From NCBI RefSeq assembly GCF_004664715.2, contig NC_051074.1, forward strand, positions 21,740,058 through 21,804,057: DNA of 64,000 nucleotides, written 5' to 3'. Shown piece by piece: positions 47,311-59,071 of this stretch. The DNA is from Peromyscus leucopus (lineage: Eukaryota > Chordata > Mammalia > Rodentia > Cricetidae). The notes beneath the pieces were generated by a model that ran no database searches, had not been told where the DNA came from, and saw only the letters and a program-made list of their open reading frames with translations. Made by a program: the position numbers and the translations under genes. Position 1 is the first letter of the stretch; each line of letters begins with the position of its first letter.

Positions 47311-47944
47311 CTTACAAACAATCTTAATATACAGTATGAAGAGCATGCAAAGGAGTGTAAATATGGAAGTACTAGGGTAATGCTGTAATAGCAAAACGAT
47401 GTGAATACTGTGCTATACAAAAGGTACAAAGTTAAACCACACAATGTAAGCATAGACATATTATATTTACATACTAAATAATAAAGGATATAAAACCTGG
47501 TGTAACTAATATACCAGAATCTAAGTCTTAGAGGTGGGTTTTAGGGGCCAACTTGAGCTTTCTGCCTTATATACTTCAACATTGCCCAAATGTGTCTGTG
47601 GCAGCCAAGGGCTTGTATTAAGAGGAAAACAAAGGCACAATTGATGACAAAGACCAGCTACTTGAGAGACTGAGGTCAGAGGACTATGAGCCAGAACAGC
47701 TTCATCAACTCAGTAAAACCCTATCTCAAAAGAAGTTAAAAGAGGGGGGGGTGGTTTGCTGAGGATACAGGTCAGTATTAAAGTACTAACGCTAGTGTGA
47801 AGCCCTGTGTTTCTTCAGTACAGGAAGAAAAATTAGAAGATATTTAATTTAACTTACAAAGTTAAAAATGTAACAATGGCAGTTTTGTATGGAAAATGCC
47901 CATTTATTTTATAAATATGCTACAATTATAAAATTATAATTGCA

Positions 47945-48098
47945 GCCAGGCAGTGGCGCACATCTTTAATCCTAGCACTGGGGAGGCAGAGCCAGGTGGA
48001 TCTCTGTGAGTTCGAGGCCAGCCTGAGCTACAGCGTGAGATCCAGGACAAGCACCAAAACTATACAGAGAAACTCTGTCTCAAAAAACAAACAAACAA
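47945..48098 (+). repeat. B1 SINE
   Basis: AGCCAGGCAGTGGCGCACAT, CAGGACAAGCACCAAAACTA. Confidence 0.92.
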
Positions 48099-48115
48099 AT
48101 TTTAATTATTTTTAC

Positions 48116-48120
<5 letters not shown>

Positions 48121-48166
<46 letters not shown>

Positions 48167-48330
48167 CATGTACATAAGTGCAGGTGCCCCAAGAGATGTC
48201 AGAGCCACCTGGAGCTGGAGTTATAGGTGGTTGCGAGCTACTTAATATATAGATGCTGGGTAGAAATTGAACTCAGGTCCTTTGGAAGAGCAGTACATGC
48301 TCTTAAGCTGAGCCATCTCTCCAGCTCATG
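48121..48330 (-). repeat. (GT)n and reverse B2/B3-type SINE
   Basis: About 22 GT units (48121-48164), then CACCTGGAGCTGGAGTTATA and GAGCCATCTCTCCAGCTC. Confidence 0.88.
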
Positions 48331-48629
48331 TATGTATAGTCTTTTGTTTTGTGACATATGCTAACATATGAGAGATAATTTTCCTAGAAGCTTTACAAAC
48401 ATACTTAACGATTAACAGAGATTAAAAGCTTAGACTTGAGGCTGAAAATTAGATAAACACAAACTAGAAAGAAATAAAAGTAAATAATATCTTTTTAAGT
48501 ATCAGGAAAGTACAAACCAAATAAGATAAATTGAAGTTGAAAATTTTAGGTGGAAAATGTCCAATATAGAAAGACAATTTTATTTGGGAGGCATGGAGTG
48601 TAGACAGAAGAAGCTATTAAGATAGGTTC

Positions 48630-48915
48630 TTAATGTACAGTCCAGGTTGGCCTTGAGCTCACTCTATAGCCTAGACTGACCCAGACTCGACAATCCTCCT
48701 GTCTCAGCATCCTGAGTGCCAAGATTATAGCTGTGTACCACCATAACCTATTAGACAATAATCTTGGTGTTGGTTTTTTTTGGAGGGGTTGGGGGAGATG
48801 TTTCAAGACAGGGTTTCTCTGTGTAGACCAGGCTGTCCTGGAACTCACTTTGTAGATCCACCTGGCTCTGCCTCCCAAGTGCTGGGGTTAAGATTGTGCC
48901 TCACCACACCCTGGG
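48630..48915 (-). repeat. two reverse B1 SINEs near Ndufv2 exon 5
   Basis: 48630-48745 (CAGGTTGGCCTTGAGCTCAC) and 48800-48915 (TTTCAAGACAGGGTTTCTCT); the second ends about 44 nt from the exon 5 donor. Confidence 0.88.
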
Positions 48916-48958
48916 CTGATCTTGGTATTGTTAACAAAGGAAATGAAGTATCTCATAC

Positions 48959-49127
48959 CAAGCTTTCTCTGAAGGGTCTCCAATATGCTGTCAGAATCTC
49001 GAAGCATACAAGGTGTAGTAGTGCAGACCTGAATATGGTACTTTCCAACTGGCTTTCGATTATACATTGTATAAAAAGTTGCTACTTCATATACCCTCAT
49101 TGGAGGTACTTGTAAAACTTCTGCCAC
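48959..49127 (-). CDS. Ndufv2: Ndufv2 exon 5 (first cysteine pair of the 2Fe-2S site)
   Basis: A 169-nt exon of 56 codons plus one nucleotide, from [20 protein letters not shown] to ILETLQRKL(G). It contains VCTTTPC, the Cys-x4-Cys half of the N1a 2Fe-2S ligand set, followed by MLRDSDSI of the thioredoxin-like fold. The acceptor is ATTTTAG and the donor is GTATGA. Two reverse B1 copies lie in the following intron; the nearer one ends about 44 nt past the donor and has the same orientation as the transcript. Confidence 0.98.
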
Positions 49128-49224
49128 CTAAAATATTAAAACATTAAAGAAGATGATTACAATGTTTATTACCTGAAGTGTAATGTACCCAACTCTAAAT
49201 AGCACAATATATTCTAAGTACTCT

Positions 49225-49480
49225 TACACTGGTCTCCAACTCAGAGATTCACCTGCCTCTGCCTCCTGAGTGCTGGGGTTAAAGGCATGCGCCACTACTG
49301 CCCGGCTTAAAGTATTATTACAGCGTTTAAAACTGAGGTACAATTTCAAATAAAACACTTTTCACAAACACTATAAATGATTATAATATTTTTGTTTTTT
49401 CTTTCTTAGTGCTTGAGATTAAACCCAGGGCTTTGGAGTTAGCAGGCAAATGTTCTTTTACTTAGCTACATCTCCATTTC
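49225..49480 (-). repeat. B1 3' fragment and ID-like piece
   Basis: 49225-49305 (CCTCTGCCTCCTGAGTGCTG) and 49410-49478 (GAGATTAAACCCAGGGCTTT). Confidence 0.7.
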
Positions 49481-49914
49481 ACATCAAGGTTTCTGAAAAA
49501 ATTAACCAGTTATGTCTACTAAGGACAGTATTTAGTTAAATAAAGCTTTGTAACATATTTCAGTATTAGGGAAGTAAATGAAGCAAAAAGAAAAATCAAC
49601 GCTACCTCAAATTTGCATTTGTGGGTATTAGATAAAGTCTATTCCTATTCTCCCAATAAGGACTACAGCCTTTGTCTTTTGTTCCTTTTTGTGATTCTAC
49701 CTTAATAGTTAAAGCAGATAAAGTTTAGAGAATGATGAGAATGAGTCAACTCCAGTGGAGGATCTATGAGAGCTGGTCAAGGAGAAAGCACAGTGAGCTA
49801 GTTCTTATACGGCACTCTGTAAATGAAATGCTCTGCTGTCACATGAATGTAATCACTGTATTAACAGGATAGAAATAAATTGAAAATCTAGACTATTGCT
49901 AAAACGATTTGAAA

Positions 49915-50025
49915 GCAATTAATCTTCACATCTGTAATCTTAGCACTTGGGAGCCGAGGCAGGAGTATTGGCTAAAGCTTCAGACTAGTCTGGGCTAAGT
50001 GTGTCAGGCAGAGCCTGTCTTGGAA
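49915..50025 (+). repeat. old B1-like fragment
   Basis: CACATCTGTAATCTTAGCAC, GACTAGTCTGGGCTAAG. Confidence 0.55.
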
Positions 50026-50109
50026 GAGAGGGTGAATCTCACAGTGTTGGCCTGAATGGCAGTTCTGCCATACCAGATATTAGATACAGACCTTTCTTAA
50101 AAACTAGAC

Positions 50110-50275
50110 CCGCTGGGCGGTGGTGGCACACGCCTTTAATCCCAGCACTCGGGAGGCAGAGGCAGGCGGATCTCTGTGAGTTCGAGGCCAGCCTGGTCTC
50201 CAAAGCGAGTTCCAGGAAAGACGCAAAGCTACACAGAGAAACCCTGTCTCGAAAAAACCAAAAAAAAAAAAAAAC
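50110..50275 (+). repeat. young B1 SINE
   Basis: CGCTGGGCGGTGGTGGCACA, CCCTGTCTCGAAAAAACC; AAACTAGACCC repeated at both ends. Confidence 0.95.
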
Positions 50276-50584
50276 TAGACCCAAAGATGCAAAACTATTC
50301 AGAGGTTACATTTGATAAGGGACCCCCCACACACACTATAATTTTAGGGTTGAAACACTGCATTAAATTTCAGAATACCTTAGTACTAAATTATACACAT
50401 TTGAGATTTTTTTCATTAAGACCATTTCTCTCTCTCTCTTTTTTAATCATTAAGACTATTTCCCTCAAAAGGAGGGGAGGGTGAGGGGATGACAGGATGG
50501 CCGGACACCTATTTCATACTGATGCCTATCTTTCTGCAAGAATGAAACTGTATTAAGGTGACTGACAAAAACACACTAAGGAAG

Positions 50585-50635
50585 TTATATCTAACTATCC
50601 ATCTGTCTATCTATCTATCCATCCATCCATCTTCT

Positions 50636-50679
<44 letters not shown>

Positions 50680-50690
50680 GAGGGGGGGGT
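50585..50690. repeat. TATC/CATC and (GT)n microsatellites
   Basis: ATCTATCTATCCATCCATCC followed by about 16 GT units and a short G run. Confidence 0.92.
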
Positions 50691-50810
50691 CTCCAAACTC
50701 CTAAACTCTGAAAATAATGATTACCATGATGATTTTTTTTGATGATTTCTACATAAAGAAGCTATCATATACAATCTCTCCTCTTTGCTGAGGCAGACTG
50801 CATTCAGTAC

Positions 50811-50927
50811 CTTGTTCATAGCGGATATGGGCAACCATCCGTTCTGCCTTTGGGCTAGATCCAGGACTGGGAGCACAGCTGCGGCTTTATGCCCTTCTGG
50901 GTAGTTTTTCACTATTGCCTCTATCCT
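50811..50927 (-). CDS. Ndufv2: Ndufv2 exon 4
   Basis: A 117-nt, phase-0 exon of 39 codons, from [16 protein letters not shown] to [10 protein letters not shown]. The acceptor has a good pyrimidine tract ending TTTTACAG and the donor is GTACTG. It encodes the N-terminal helical part of the 24-kDa family domain (NuoE-like), with the strongly conserved run [16 protein letters not shown]. No change suggests loss of function. Confidence 0.98.
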
Positions 50928-51008
50928 CTGTAAAAGGAAAACGCCTGCTTTACACACAGGAAGCACTGAATACTTGAGAAATTAACTATATTGGTTATTT
51001 AATCATAC

Positions 51009-51071
51009 CTTATAGTTTTCCGGTGTGAAATCAAATGGAGTATCTGGGTTATTCTCAGGAGTATCTCTATG
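51009..51071 (-). CDS. Ndufv2: Ndufv2 exon 3
   Basis: A 63-nt, phase-0 exon of 21 codons, HRDTPENNPD through DFTPENYK. The acceptor is TATAG and the donor is GTATGA. It encodes the N-terminal extension of the mature subunit just before the thioredoxin-like domain. It is separated from exon 4 by an intron of only 81 nt (50928-51008), by far the shortest intron of the gene. Confidence 0.97.
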
Positions 51072-51383
51072 CTATACCCCCAAAAAAAAGACAAAAAAAT
51101 TTTTTCCAGAATTATCAACCTTTTCCTTGAAATGTAAGTATGTAAATATTACTATGCATTACATTATACTGTTGTGGCTCATTTAATCCCTGCTTTAATT
51201 CCATCATTCTATCAGTCTATCTTTGTAGCAAGAATGACTAAAAATACCTATTTGTAGAACAGTTTCAAAACACATCCTTAGAGATTAAGAAGTTCCAAAA
51301 AATAGTTATCCAACTTCTCAAGGAATGAGATATCAAATACAAATTGGCATCCTTATGTAATTAAGACACAAAATTGTAAATAT

Positions 51384-51560
51384 GGGCAGGAGAGATGGCT
51401 TAGAAACACTTGCTGCTAACACAGAGAACCCAGCAGTCACACTGGGCCACTTATATAACTCCCCATTACTCCAGTTCCACAATATCCAATAGTCCCTTCT
51501 GGTCTCTAAGGGCACCTGCACCACATGAACATACATACATGTAGACATATACACTAATAC
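51384..51560 (+). repeat. B2/B3-type SINE
   Basis: GGCAGGAGAGATGGCTTAGA, GTCCCTTCTGGTCTCTAAGG. Confidence 0.82.
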
Positions 51561-51764
51561 AATTTTTTAAATAAAAATTCTAAATGTGAGTCCCAGACAG
51601 AAAAGTACCCAAAACAAAGGAATTGATTATCCTAGGTACCTGGGACGATACATCTCTACTCTTCAAAGAGGTACAAAAATACATCTTTCCCCAAACAAGT
51701 TGTCCACAGAGAAACATCAAGCTACTCTCTAGAAGCTTTAGTTTGCCAAGAATCAAAGGACATG

Positions 51765-52008
51765 GACAGCCAAAGCCACACAGAGAAACCCTGTCTCGAA
51801 AAAGGAATCCCAGGACTAAGGAAGCTAAGGCAGGAGAATTGCCAAGAGTTCAAAGTCATGCCAGGCAGCGGGGGTGCATGCCTTTAATCCCAGCAATCGG
51901 AGGCAGAGGCAGACAGATCTCTATGAGTTCAAGGCCAGCCTGGTCTACATACCAAGTTCTAGGACAGGCAGCAAAACACAGTGAGACACAGTCTCAAAAA
52001 AAAAAAAT
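51765..52008 (+). repeat. B1 3' fragment and B1 SINE
   Basis: 51765-51803 (CAGCCAAAGCCACACAGAGA) and 51855-52008 (GCCAGGCAGCGGGGGTGCAT). Confidence 0.88.
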
Positions 52009-52687
52009 GTAAAGAATAGTTATCTTAATATAAATAGAACGACTTGATGTTCTCAGAGTTTTGCTTTTTAAAAAGGTGTCAATCAAAAGAGGGAAGAAGA
52101 TGGAAGCTTTGAACAATTTCAAACGTGAGGCCAACTTAACATTTTCACAAAATCTAAATCATCTTCCATGTATACTAGAGTGACATCCAATATTGGCTAA
52201 TTCCTAAAAACTGCTCACAGCAGAAATGCAGCATCTAAAGCTTTCCGACTTGTACAACAAAATTGAGGCGTTCATAGAAACCACCTAGAGTTAAAACTGT
52301 GAAGCCAAAAATATACAGGCCAACTGCTTTGTAAACTAATATATTTATTATGTAGTAATGCCCTGAATATATATTACTTTAAACCCTTGAGTTAGGAACT
52401 AATACCTTTAGGGATTTCTCAGGTTACAGCCTTGTTACCTTTGGCGAGCCAACATGACTGACTTAGAAACCATGGAGTCTGACCACCAGGTTAGGGCTCA
52501 TAGTAACTTTACCAAACAATAACCCAAATGCTCATTCCTAGAGTCTCCTAGGTCCCCAGGAGTTAGGTTCTGTTTGAGAGGGTCAGCTGGAACCAAACAT
52601 CATATGAATGATAATGAATTGAATAAGCTATAGTCAAATCTCTACAACGGTCAGTATATGCCAAAGACACGGGTACTGAGGCTGTGG

Positions 52688-52835
52688 TTTGGGGTGAGAG
52701 AAATGGCACTTACTTGGTTCCCAGCGCCCACACCAGCTCCTAAGAACCTAAGAGCACCTTCTGACCTTATCCAGCTCCTGCATTACACAGTGCACATGCG
52801 TGTTCTTAGTCATGCACATAAAATGACAACAAATA
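52688..52835 (+). repeat. B3-type SINE fragment
   Basis: GGTGAGAGAAATGGCACTTA, GGTTCCCAGCGCCCACACCA. Confidence 0.65.
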
Positions 52836-52975
52836 TTTAAAGTTTTTGGATTCAGCACTGCACACTCTAGGCAAGGATTCTATCACTGAGTGGTAACATA
52901 TCCCACAACTGAAGATATTACAGCAGACTCACTCAAATTCAAGTTTTTCCATCATGAGGAATTTTGATGACTTAC

Positions 52976-53041
52976 CACAAATAAGGCTCCTCCAGCACCA
53001 TTTTGTACAGTTGTCTTATGCAAATTCCTTGCATTTCTTCC
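52976..53041 (-). CDS. Ndufv2: Ndufv2 exon 2 (end of transit peptide, start of mature protein)
   Basis: A 66-nt exon of 22 whole codons that begins GRNARNLHKT and ends GAGGALFV. It is flanked by an acceptor (TTTAG at 53042-53046) and a GTAAG donor (52975-52971). It covers about residues 18-39 of the precursor: the last, Arg/Lys-rich part of the mitochondrial targeting peptide and the first residues of the mature chain. This end of the protein is the least conserved between mammals. A run of A (about 18 nt) lies just inside intron 1, upstream of the acceptor on the minus strand. Confidence 0.95.
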
Positions 53042-53386
53042 CTAAAGTTAAAATTTAAAAAAAAAAAAAAAAAACTTAGTTACAAATTTTAAGAAAAATT
53101 TCATGAACTACTTGAAGAGTCCTAATTTAAAACAAGGGCATCAGGTTATCTTGGGAACCATCTTAGGAGGATCTGCACCTGTGCCCTTGCCCTTCTCCTT
53201 CAGAAGTCTCAGGAAATGACTGCAGAAAGGCACATTATTAACTCATTTGTGGAGTCAGTGGAAGAACCGACCGAAACTCAACCAGAGCTGAACACAGGTG
53301 TCATATTCACTCTACTCACACTAGGCTGGCATGCGATACTGTCTTTCCTTTTGTCTGAATCGATGAGATGGTAAAGTTTTGTTTGT

Positions 53387-53517
53387 TTTGAGACAGGGTC
53401 TCACTATGCAGTCCTGATGTCCTGGAACTTGGTATGTAGACCAGGCTGGCCTTACAGAGACCCATCTGCCTCTGCCTCCCAAGTGGGGATTAAAGGTTTG
53501 CACTATCACATCTGGTC
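53387..53517 (-). repeat. B1 SINE
   Basis: TTTGAGACAGGGTCTCACTA, TAGACCAGGCTGGCCTTACA. Confidence 0.85.
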
Positions 53518-53591
53518 CTCATGGTAAGTAAGGTAAATGCACAGGAGTCACATGAGTCACGGCTGTGCACAAATGAGTCACATTATACTCT

Positions 53592-53850
53592 TTTTTTTTT
53601 TTTTTTTTTGGTTTTTCGAGACAGGGTTTCTCTGTGTAGCTTTGGTGCCTGTCCTGGATCTCACTCTGTAGACCAGGCTGGCCTATACTCACAGAGATCT
53701 GCCTGGCTCTGCCTCCTGAGTGCTGGGATAAAGGTGTACGCCACCACTGCCTGGCTTCACATTATATTCTTCTAAAGATTTTTTTTTTTTTTGATAGGAT
53801 CTCCCTAAGTAGCCCAGGCTGGCCTTTAATTTTTTTCTTTGCCTCATCCT
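53592..53850 (-). repeat. B1 SINE and B1 5' fragment
   Basis: 53592-53757 full reverse B1 with flanks TCACATTATA on both sides; 53783-53845 a second piece (AAGTAGCCCAGGCTGGCCTT). Confidence 0.88.
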
Positions 53851-54494
53851 CCCTGGTGCCGTGTTAGCAGACCTGGCAGCCTTCTCAGTTCTTTACTGAA
53901 CTACTTCTGCAGCTCCAACCACACACCTTACTGTTCTAATGCTGTGCAGACCTGGAAGGTGCGGCTGCTCGGAGCGAATCGGACTGGTGGATTTTGTTCT
54001 CTTGTTCCTCTCCCGTCCTGTAGACCTCCCACCCTAAACAACTAAACATATTCTAAATCCTACCATCTCTGAATCCTGTGACCCACCAATGGCAGGACAC
54101 TGAATTAAACCAAACACACAACTGGCTACCAGAGAAGACTAAGCGCGAGTGACTGGAAGTAACAGCGTACTTCACTCTGCATTGATAAAGCGGTAGTTCA
54201 GCTGCAGAAATACTTGCCACAGCACATCTTGCTTCAATTACAAAAACCCGAGTCTCACACTGAAACACGGGTATAACACAGAGTGGTGGAAACTACCACT
54301 CTTAAGTAGATTAGAGCACAACCAACAACCAGAGGGAAGGTCCCAGGGGGCTTTGCTTCAACTGTGTTCGCCCCACCACCACCAGCAGCAGCTAGTAGAT
54401 AAAGTATCACCTTACGCTTTTTCGTTTGTTTGTTTTAAGCATATAATTTTTTAAAAGAATGCAACACAGTCAAGGCTGTGAAAAATGAAACTAA

Positions 54495-54655
54495 GCCAGG
54501 TGGTGGTGGCCCACACCTTTAAACCTAGCACTTGGGAGACAGAGGCAGGTGGATCTCTGTAGGTTTGAGAACAGCCTGGTCTACAAAGTGAGTTCCAGGA
54601 TAGCCAGAGCTACACAGAGAAACCGTGTCTTGAAATAAAACAAAACAACACAAAA
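54495..54655 (+). repeat. B1 SINE
   Basis: GCCAGGTGGTGGTGGCCCAC, CCGTGTCTTGAAATAAAAC; AAAATGAAACTAA repeated at both ends. Confidence 0.92.
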
Positions 54656-55379
54656 AAAACCCAAAAAGAAAAATGAAACTAAACTAGAAACAGCTACTGC
54701 AGTCACTCTAGCTGAGAACACAGTAAAATATAAAAACAATTTGAATAACAGAGAATTGCTTAAGTAAATGCTAAGAAAAATAATTCCTCTATAAGAATGG
54801 AAGAAATAGTTCACTTTAAAGTAGGGAAAGTATCTAATCCCTCTTTCCACACTCTGAGCCTCTGAATACTCATTTCACTGATGTTAGATTAACTACCACT
54901 TGAAGACGGCCATCTCCAGCTCGGCTCTGACTCCCTGCTCTCTCCTTTACGTGTCTTTCCCTCTTCTGGTATCATCTACCGACTATGCTGACAATATTAA
55001 GTCTTATACACTTCTAGTGCCAAAAGGCTAACACCCACCCAGAAGAGACCATAAATGCATAAAGCCAATGAGGAAAATTTAAAAAGATCATGAACATTTA
55101 GAAACTTACTAGCAATTAAAAGCATTCAATTTAAAATATTGCCAACTTAAATCAGGAAAAGGTTTTGGTTTGGGATTTTTTTTTTTTTTTTATGATAACA
55201 TTCCATTTTGTTGAGAGCATGGGAGAAATGGGCTTGCTAATGCATTAGGCAAACACTCATACAAGCCTTTTAGGGAAGCAAACTAGTATGATTTATGGAA
55301 ATCCTCGTAGAATTCCTATCTTTTAACACAGTACTACTTTTGGGAATTTACTTTTAAAGAACATGACAGTAGCTGGGGT

Positions 55380-55477
55380 GAGTGCCCCCCCCCCATAATC
55401 ATAGCGCTAGGAAGGTTGATAGGAGAATGCCATGAATCTAGGCCTATATATGAAGACCCAGTCTCCAAGGGGGGAGG

Positions 55478-55522
<45 letters not shown>

Positions 55523-55657
55523 CACATCTGTGAAGATCAGAAGAGGATCTGGCATTACAGGGTGCTATGAGATGCCCAATGTGTACTGGGATCCAAACGC
55601 TGGTCCTCAGAACACTAAGTAAGGGCTTTTAACTGCGGAGCCATCTTTCAATCTCTC
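55380..55657. repeat. G/C run, (GT)n and reverse B3-type SINE
   Basis: C run 55385-55394, GT run 55479-55520 (about 20 units), then GAAGATCAGAAGAGGATCTG and GAGCCATCTTTCAATC. Confidence 0.78.
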
Positions 55658-55659
55658 AC

Positions 55660-55870
55660 TTTATTTCACTATATTTCATGTGTATGGGTGTTTTGCCTGC
55701 ATGTGTATCTGTGCACTATGTGCAAGAATGGTGCCTGTGGAAGACAAGAGTGTTGGATGCCCTAGAACTGGAGTTACAGATGGTTGTGAGCCACCGTGTG
55801 GGTGCTGGGAATGTAATTCCCCTGAAATAGCAGCCACTGCTCTTAAGCACTGAACTCTCTCTCCAGCCCC
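55660..55870 (-). repeat. B2/B3-type SINE
   Basis: TGTATGGGTGTTTTGCCTGC, CTAGAACTGGAGTTACAGAT, CTCTCTCCAGCCC. Confidence 0.9.
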
Positions 55871-55909
55871 TCATTTAACCTTTTTAAAGCTTAGTGTGGT
55901 TTTTGTTTG

Positions 55910-56245
55910 TTTTGAGACAGAATCTCTCTGTTAATAGCCCTAGCTATCCTGGAACTCACAACATATACCAGGTTGGCCTTGAACTCACAGAGAACTGCCT
56001 GCCTCTACCTCCCAAGTGCTGGGATTAAAGGCATGAGCACTCACACTCTCTCCCTCTCCCTCTCCCTCTCTCTCTCTCTCAATAAAATGGGTATCTTTTT
56101 TATTGGGCTGATTTTTGTTGTTGTTGTTTTGAGACAGGGTTTTTCCATGTAACAGTCCTGGCTGTCCTGGAACTCACTCTGCAGATCAAGCTGGCCTCAA
56201 ACTCAGAGAATCGCTTGCCTCTGCCTCACAAGCCCAGCTTATTGG
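55910..56245 (-). repeat. two reverse B1 SINEs with (CTCTCC)n between
   Basis: 55910-56040 (TTTTGAGACAGAATCTCTCT), a CTCCCT/CT run 56046-56082, and 56128-56245 (TTTTGAGACAGGGTTTTTCC). Confidence 0.88.
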
Positions 56246-56684
56246 GCTATTTTACAATAACGGCATTACTCTGAAAGAACTTCCTAATATGTTAAAGCAT
56301 TGCTATCTACTTAGCAGACACAAGATAAAACAATAACTGAAAGACAGATTTAAGGTAAATTTTTACAGCATGACAGATAATTGTCTTTTGTTTATAACTT
56401 TAACAAAGAGCCATTGTCAAAACAAAACAGATTAGTGTTTCTTGCATTTGCAAGTAACAGGCTTTTATATTGTAATTAGGCTGTAATTGTATTTTATATA
56501 GCTGAAAACCATCTACTTCCTCTCTGCTGAAGTTAATATATAAATTTCCCTTTCACTTAAAGGAAGTGGAAAGAGGGTGGGAGTAGCTCTGGTATTACCA
56601 TAATGACTTTATGTTCCTAAGTTATTCATGTTAATAATGTATCACCGCTTATGAGCTTATCTGACACACCGGGCCATGAACAAC

Positions 56685-57556
56685 CCTTTCATTCAAGACG
56701 CATAGAAAGGAGAGCACAACAATCCACAGACCCAGAGAGACTAGGTAACGAAGGTTCAAGGGAGAAGGACACCCAGATCCCCCTGGGAAGGGGAAATATA
56801 AGCGATTTTGAAGGCGGGTGGGAACGGGAACATGATCGATCAGGTTGGGGTACAGAGCAGGAGAGTGCTGAGGAGCACTGCTGGGGGCCCATTTTGGGGT
56901 GGGGTGGACACCTGGCCCTGGGGAATCTCCCCGAGTCTATGGGGAGGACCCCAGCTTAGACTCCTAGCAATGTCTCCAGTGACCAGATTGGTGCCTGGCC
57001 CAATTGTCGTCAGAGAAGTGTTATACAGCAAGGGATGGAGGCAGATGCAGAGACCCACAGTCAAACGTCAGGCTGACTTTGGGAATCCTGTGAAGGAGGA
57101 GAATGGAGTGTAGGAGCCAGAGGGATCAAGGACAGCACAGGAAGGCTCACATAATCAACTAACCTGGGCTCTCAGGGGCTGAACTAGGGAACCTGCATGG
57201 GACTGACCTGGGCACTCTACATATATGCTACAGTTGTGTAGCTTGGTCCTCTTATAGGACTCCTAACAATGGAAACAGGGGCTGTCTGTCTCTTTTACTG
57301 GTTTTTGGGATCATACTCTTCATTCTGGGTCTCCTTACACAGCCTTAATAAATGGAGAGGTGCTTAGTCTTACTGCAACTTAATATGCCATATTTTATTG
57401 GTACTCATGGGAGACCTGCTGTTTCCTGGATTGAGATGGAAGAGGAAGGGACTGGGGTGGGAGAACAGGGGAGGGTGGAGGGAGGGACTGAAAGGGGAGG
57501 CTAGAGGAAGAGTCTGCAGCCGGGTGTAAAATAAATAGATGAGTGAAAAAAAAAGG
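56685..57556 (+). mobile_element. LINE-1 3' UTR (Lx type) with G-rich end and A tail
   Basis: Rodent L1 3' UTR text is recognisable, for example CCCCTGGGAAGGGGAAATAT at 56780 and ATGCTACAGTTGTGTAGCTT at 57226. It ends with a G-rich purine stretch (57434-57520) and a short A run at 57547-57555, so it is a 5'-truncated L1 on the plus strand. The open frames within it are accidental. Confidence 0.8.
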
Positions 57557-58704
57557 AGGAAGAAAGGAGAGCAGAGCAAACCAGGCCATCACTTTTACAC
57601 AAGCCCCTCCACCCTGGTACACTAGTCCCAGTTCTCCAACTGTTCTGCTGGAGATTCAGTTTACTAGAACCCTCCCACTAGGACGCCTCTGGCACACACA
57701 TAAGCCATCTACCCGATGGAGCCAACATCCTGGCACTGCAGCACAATGCTGATGTTGTCATCTAGAGTTCACCCAAGAACCATCCGATCAATTACAGGGG
57801 TGAGCAGCACAGACTCTCCTGTTTAAAGTGAGTTTCTCATTCCGTGTGAGGCCCACAGCTGCCCAAAGCTGGGCAGGTAAGACAACACACACACCTCTAG
57901 CCAGCTCCTCTCAGCAGCTCCAGAAGCTAATGGTTTGCTAGCTCAGTGCTACATCCCTTGGCCATTCTACTTCTATTGACTTTCTCTTTAGGCTCTTTGC
58001 TGATTCTTTGCAATACCTTTAAAAATCCTTAGCTGATTTGAGTGTTAAACATATTAACACGGCTAACTTGTTATTGACACCCTTCCTGCTGCTAGTGTAA
58101 CTGTCCTGGCAGGAGAGAGGATTTCTTGGAGACACATGTGCTGTACCCTCCTCCCCTTTGCTATCAGTCTAATAAAACAATGGACCCTCAAAGAATTAGT
58201 TTCCTCAGGATCTCATGCTGAGGAAGAGAGGAGAGTGAAGTCTTGGTGCTACCCAGAGGAGGACCTTGTCTTCCAGGAAAAGATTTCACATAGTTCTAAC
58301 AATTTGTCCCAGGATCTTGCAAGACAGACGTGGAGCCTGGACAAGAAATGTTGTCAGTAATGGACAGGATCATATTTAGATAAAGACTGCTTAGTTATAC
58401 ATACCTCATGCCCCCATCTACCCCAATCCTCAGATCAATACCCTGAAAGTGACTTCAGGGGAGGGAGTCACTGGACCTCTTACTTGTTCCTGATCCCAAT
58501 GTGGTCACAATTGAACACATCTACTCTCTCTGCTTTTTACTGTTTAATTGACATACTGAAGACAGGGCTGCGCCTAGCTTGTTATGGTTTTTAGGGCCCA
58601 AGCTTTGATCCTAAACACTCCAGTAATACTAGCTCAAGCAAGAAAACAGAAAGCCCTTCCAAAAGCCAATGTTCACAGTAGACGTTCACATTTCAAGTGC
58701 AGAG

Positions 58705-58985
58705 GGCTGGGGATGCAACTCAGTTGGCAGAGTGCTTACCTAATGTGCACAAGGCACTGAGTTCAGTCCCCTGCACCACACAAAGTCAGGCGTGGTGCGC
58801 GCATCTATGATCCCACCAGTGGTGACACAGAAGGATCAAGAATTCAAGGCTGAGCAGAACATGATGGCATACACCTTTTATCCCAGCACTTGGGAGGCAG
58901 ATCTCTGAGAGTTCGAGGCCAGCCTGATCTACAGAGTAAGTTCCAGGTCAGCCAGAGCTGCATAGAAATCCTGTTTCAAAAAAAG
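58705..58985 (+). repeat. ID-B1 type composite SINE and B1 SINE
   Basis: 58705-58850: GGGCTGGGGATGCAACTCAG, an ID-type head, then a B1-like part (TCAGGCGTGGTGCGCGCATC). 58855-58985: B1 (CACCTTTTATCCCAGCACTT). Confidence 0.82.
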
Positions 58986-59071
58986 TTTCGATCAACTATG
59001 CAAAAGTAACTAAAACAATTCCCAATGGTGTACTGACCTCCTACAAGTATTCTAATATTTAATATACTATG

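Larger units (their letters stand above)
49128..50810 (-). other. Ndufv2 intron 4
   Basis: 1.68 kb. B1 fragment, ID-like piece, one full B1 and a TATC/CATC/GT microsatellite. Nothing recognised in 49.49-49.92 kb. Confidence 0.85.
51072..52975 (-). other. Ndufv2 intron 2
   Basis: 1.9 kb. B2/B3-type SINE, B1 tail and B1 at 51.38-52.0 kb and a B3 fragment at 52.69 kb. Nothing recognised in 52.02-52.68 kb. Confidence 0.85.

Noticed and set aside
56651..56959. 102-codon plus-strand frame
   Set aside because: It lies in the L1 3' UTR; composition and position do not support coding.
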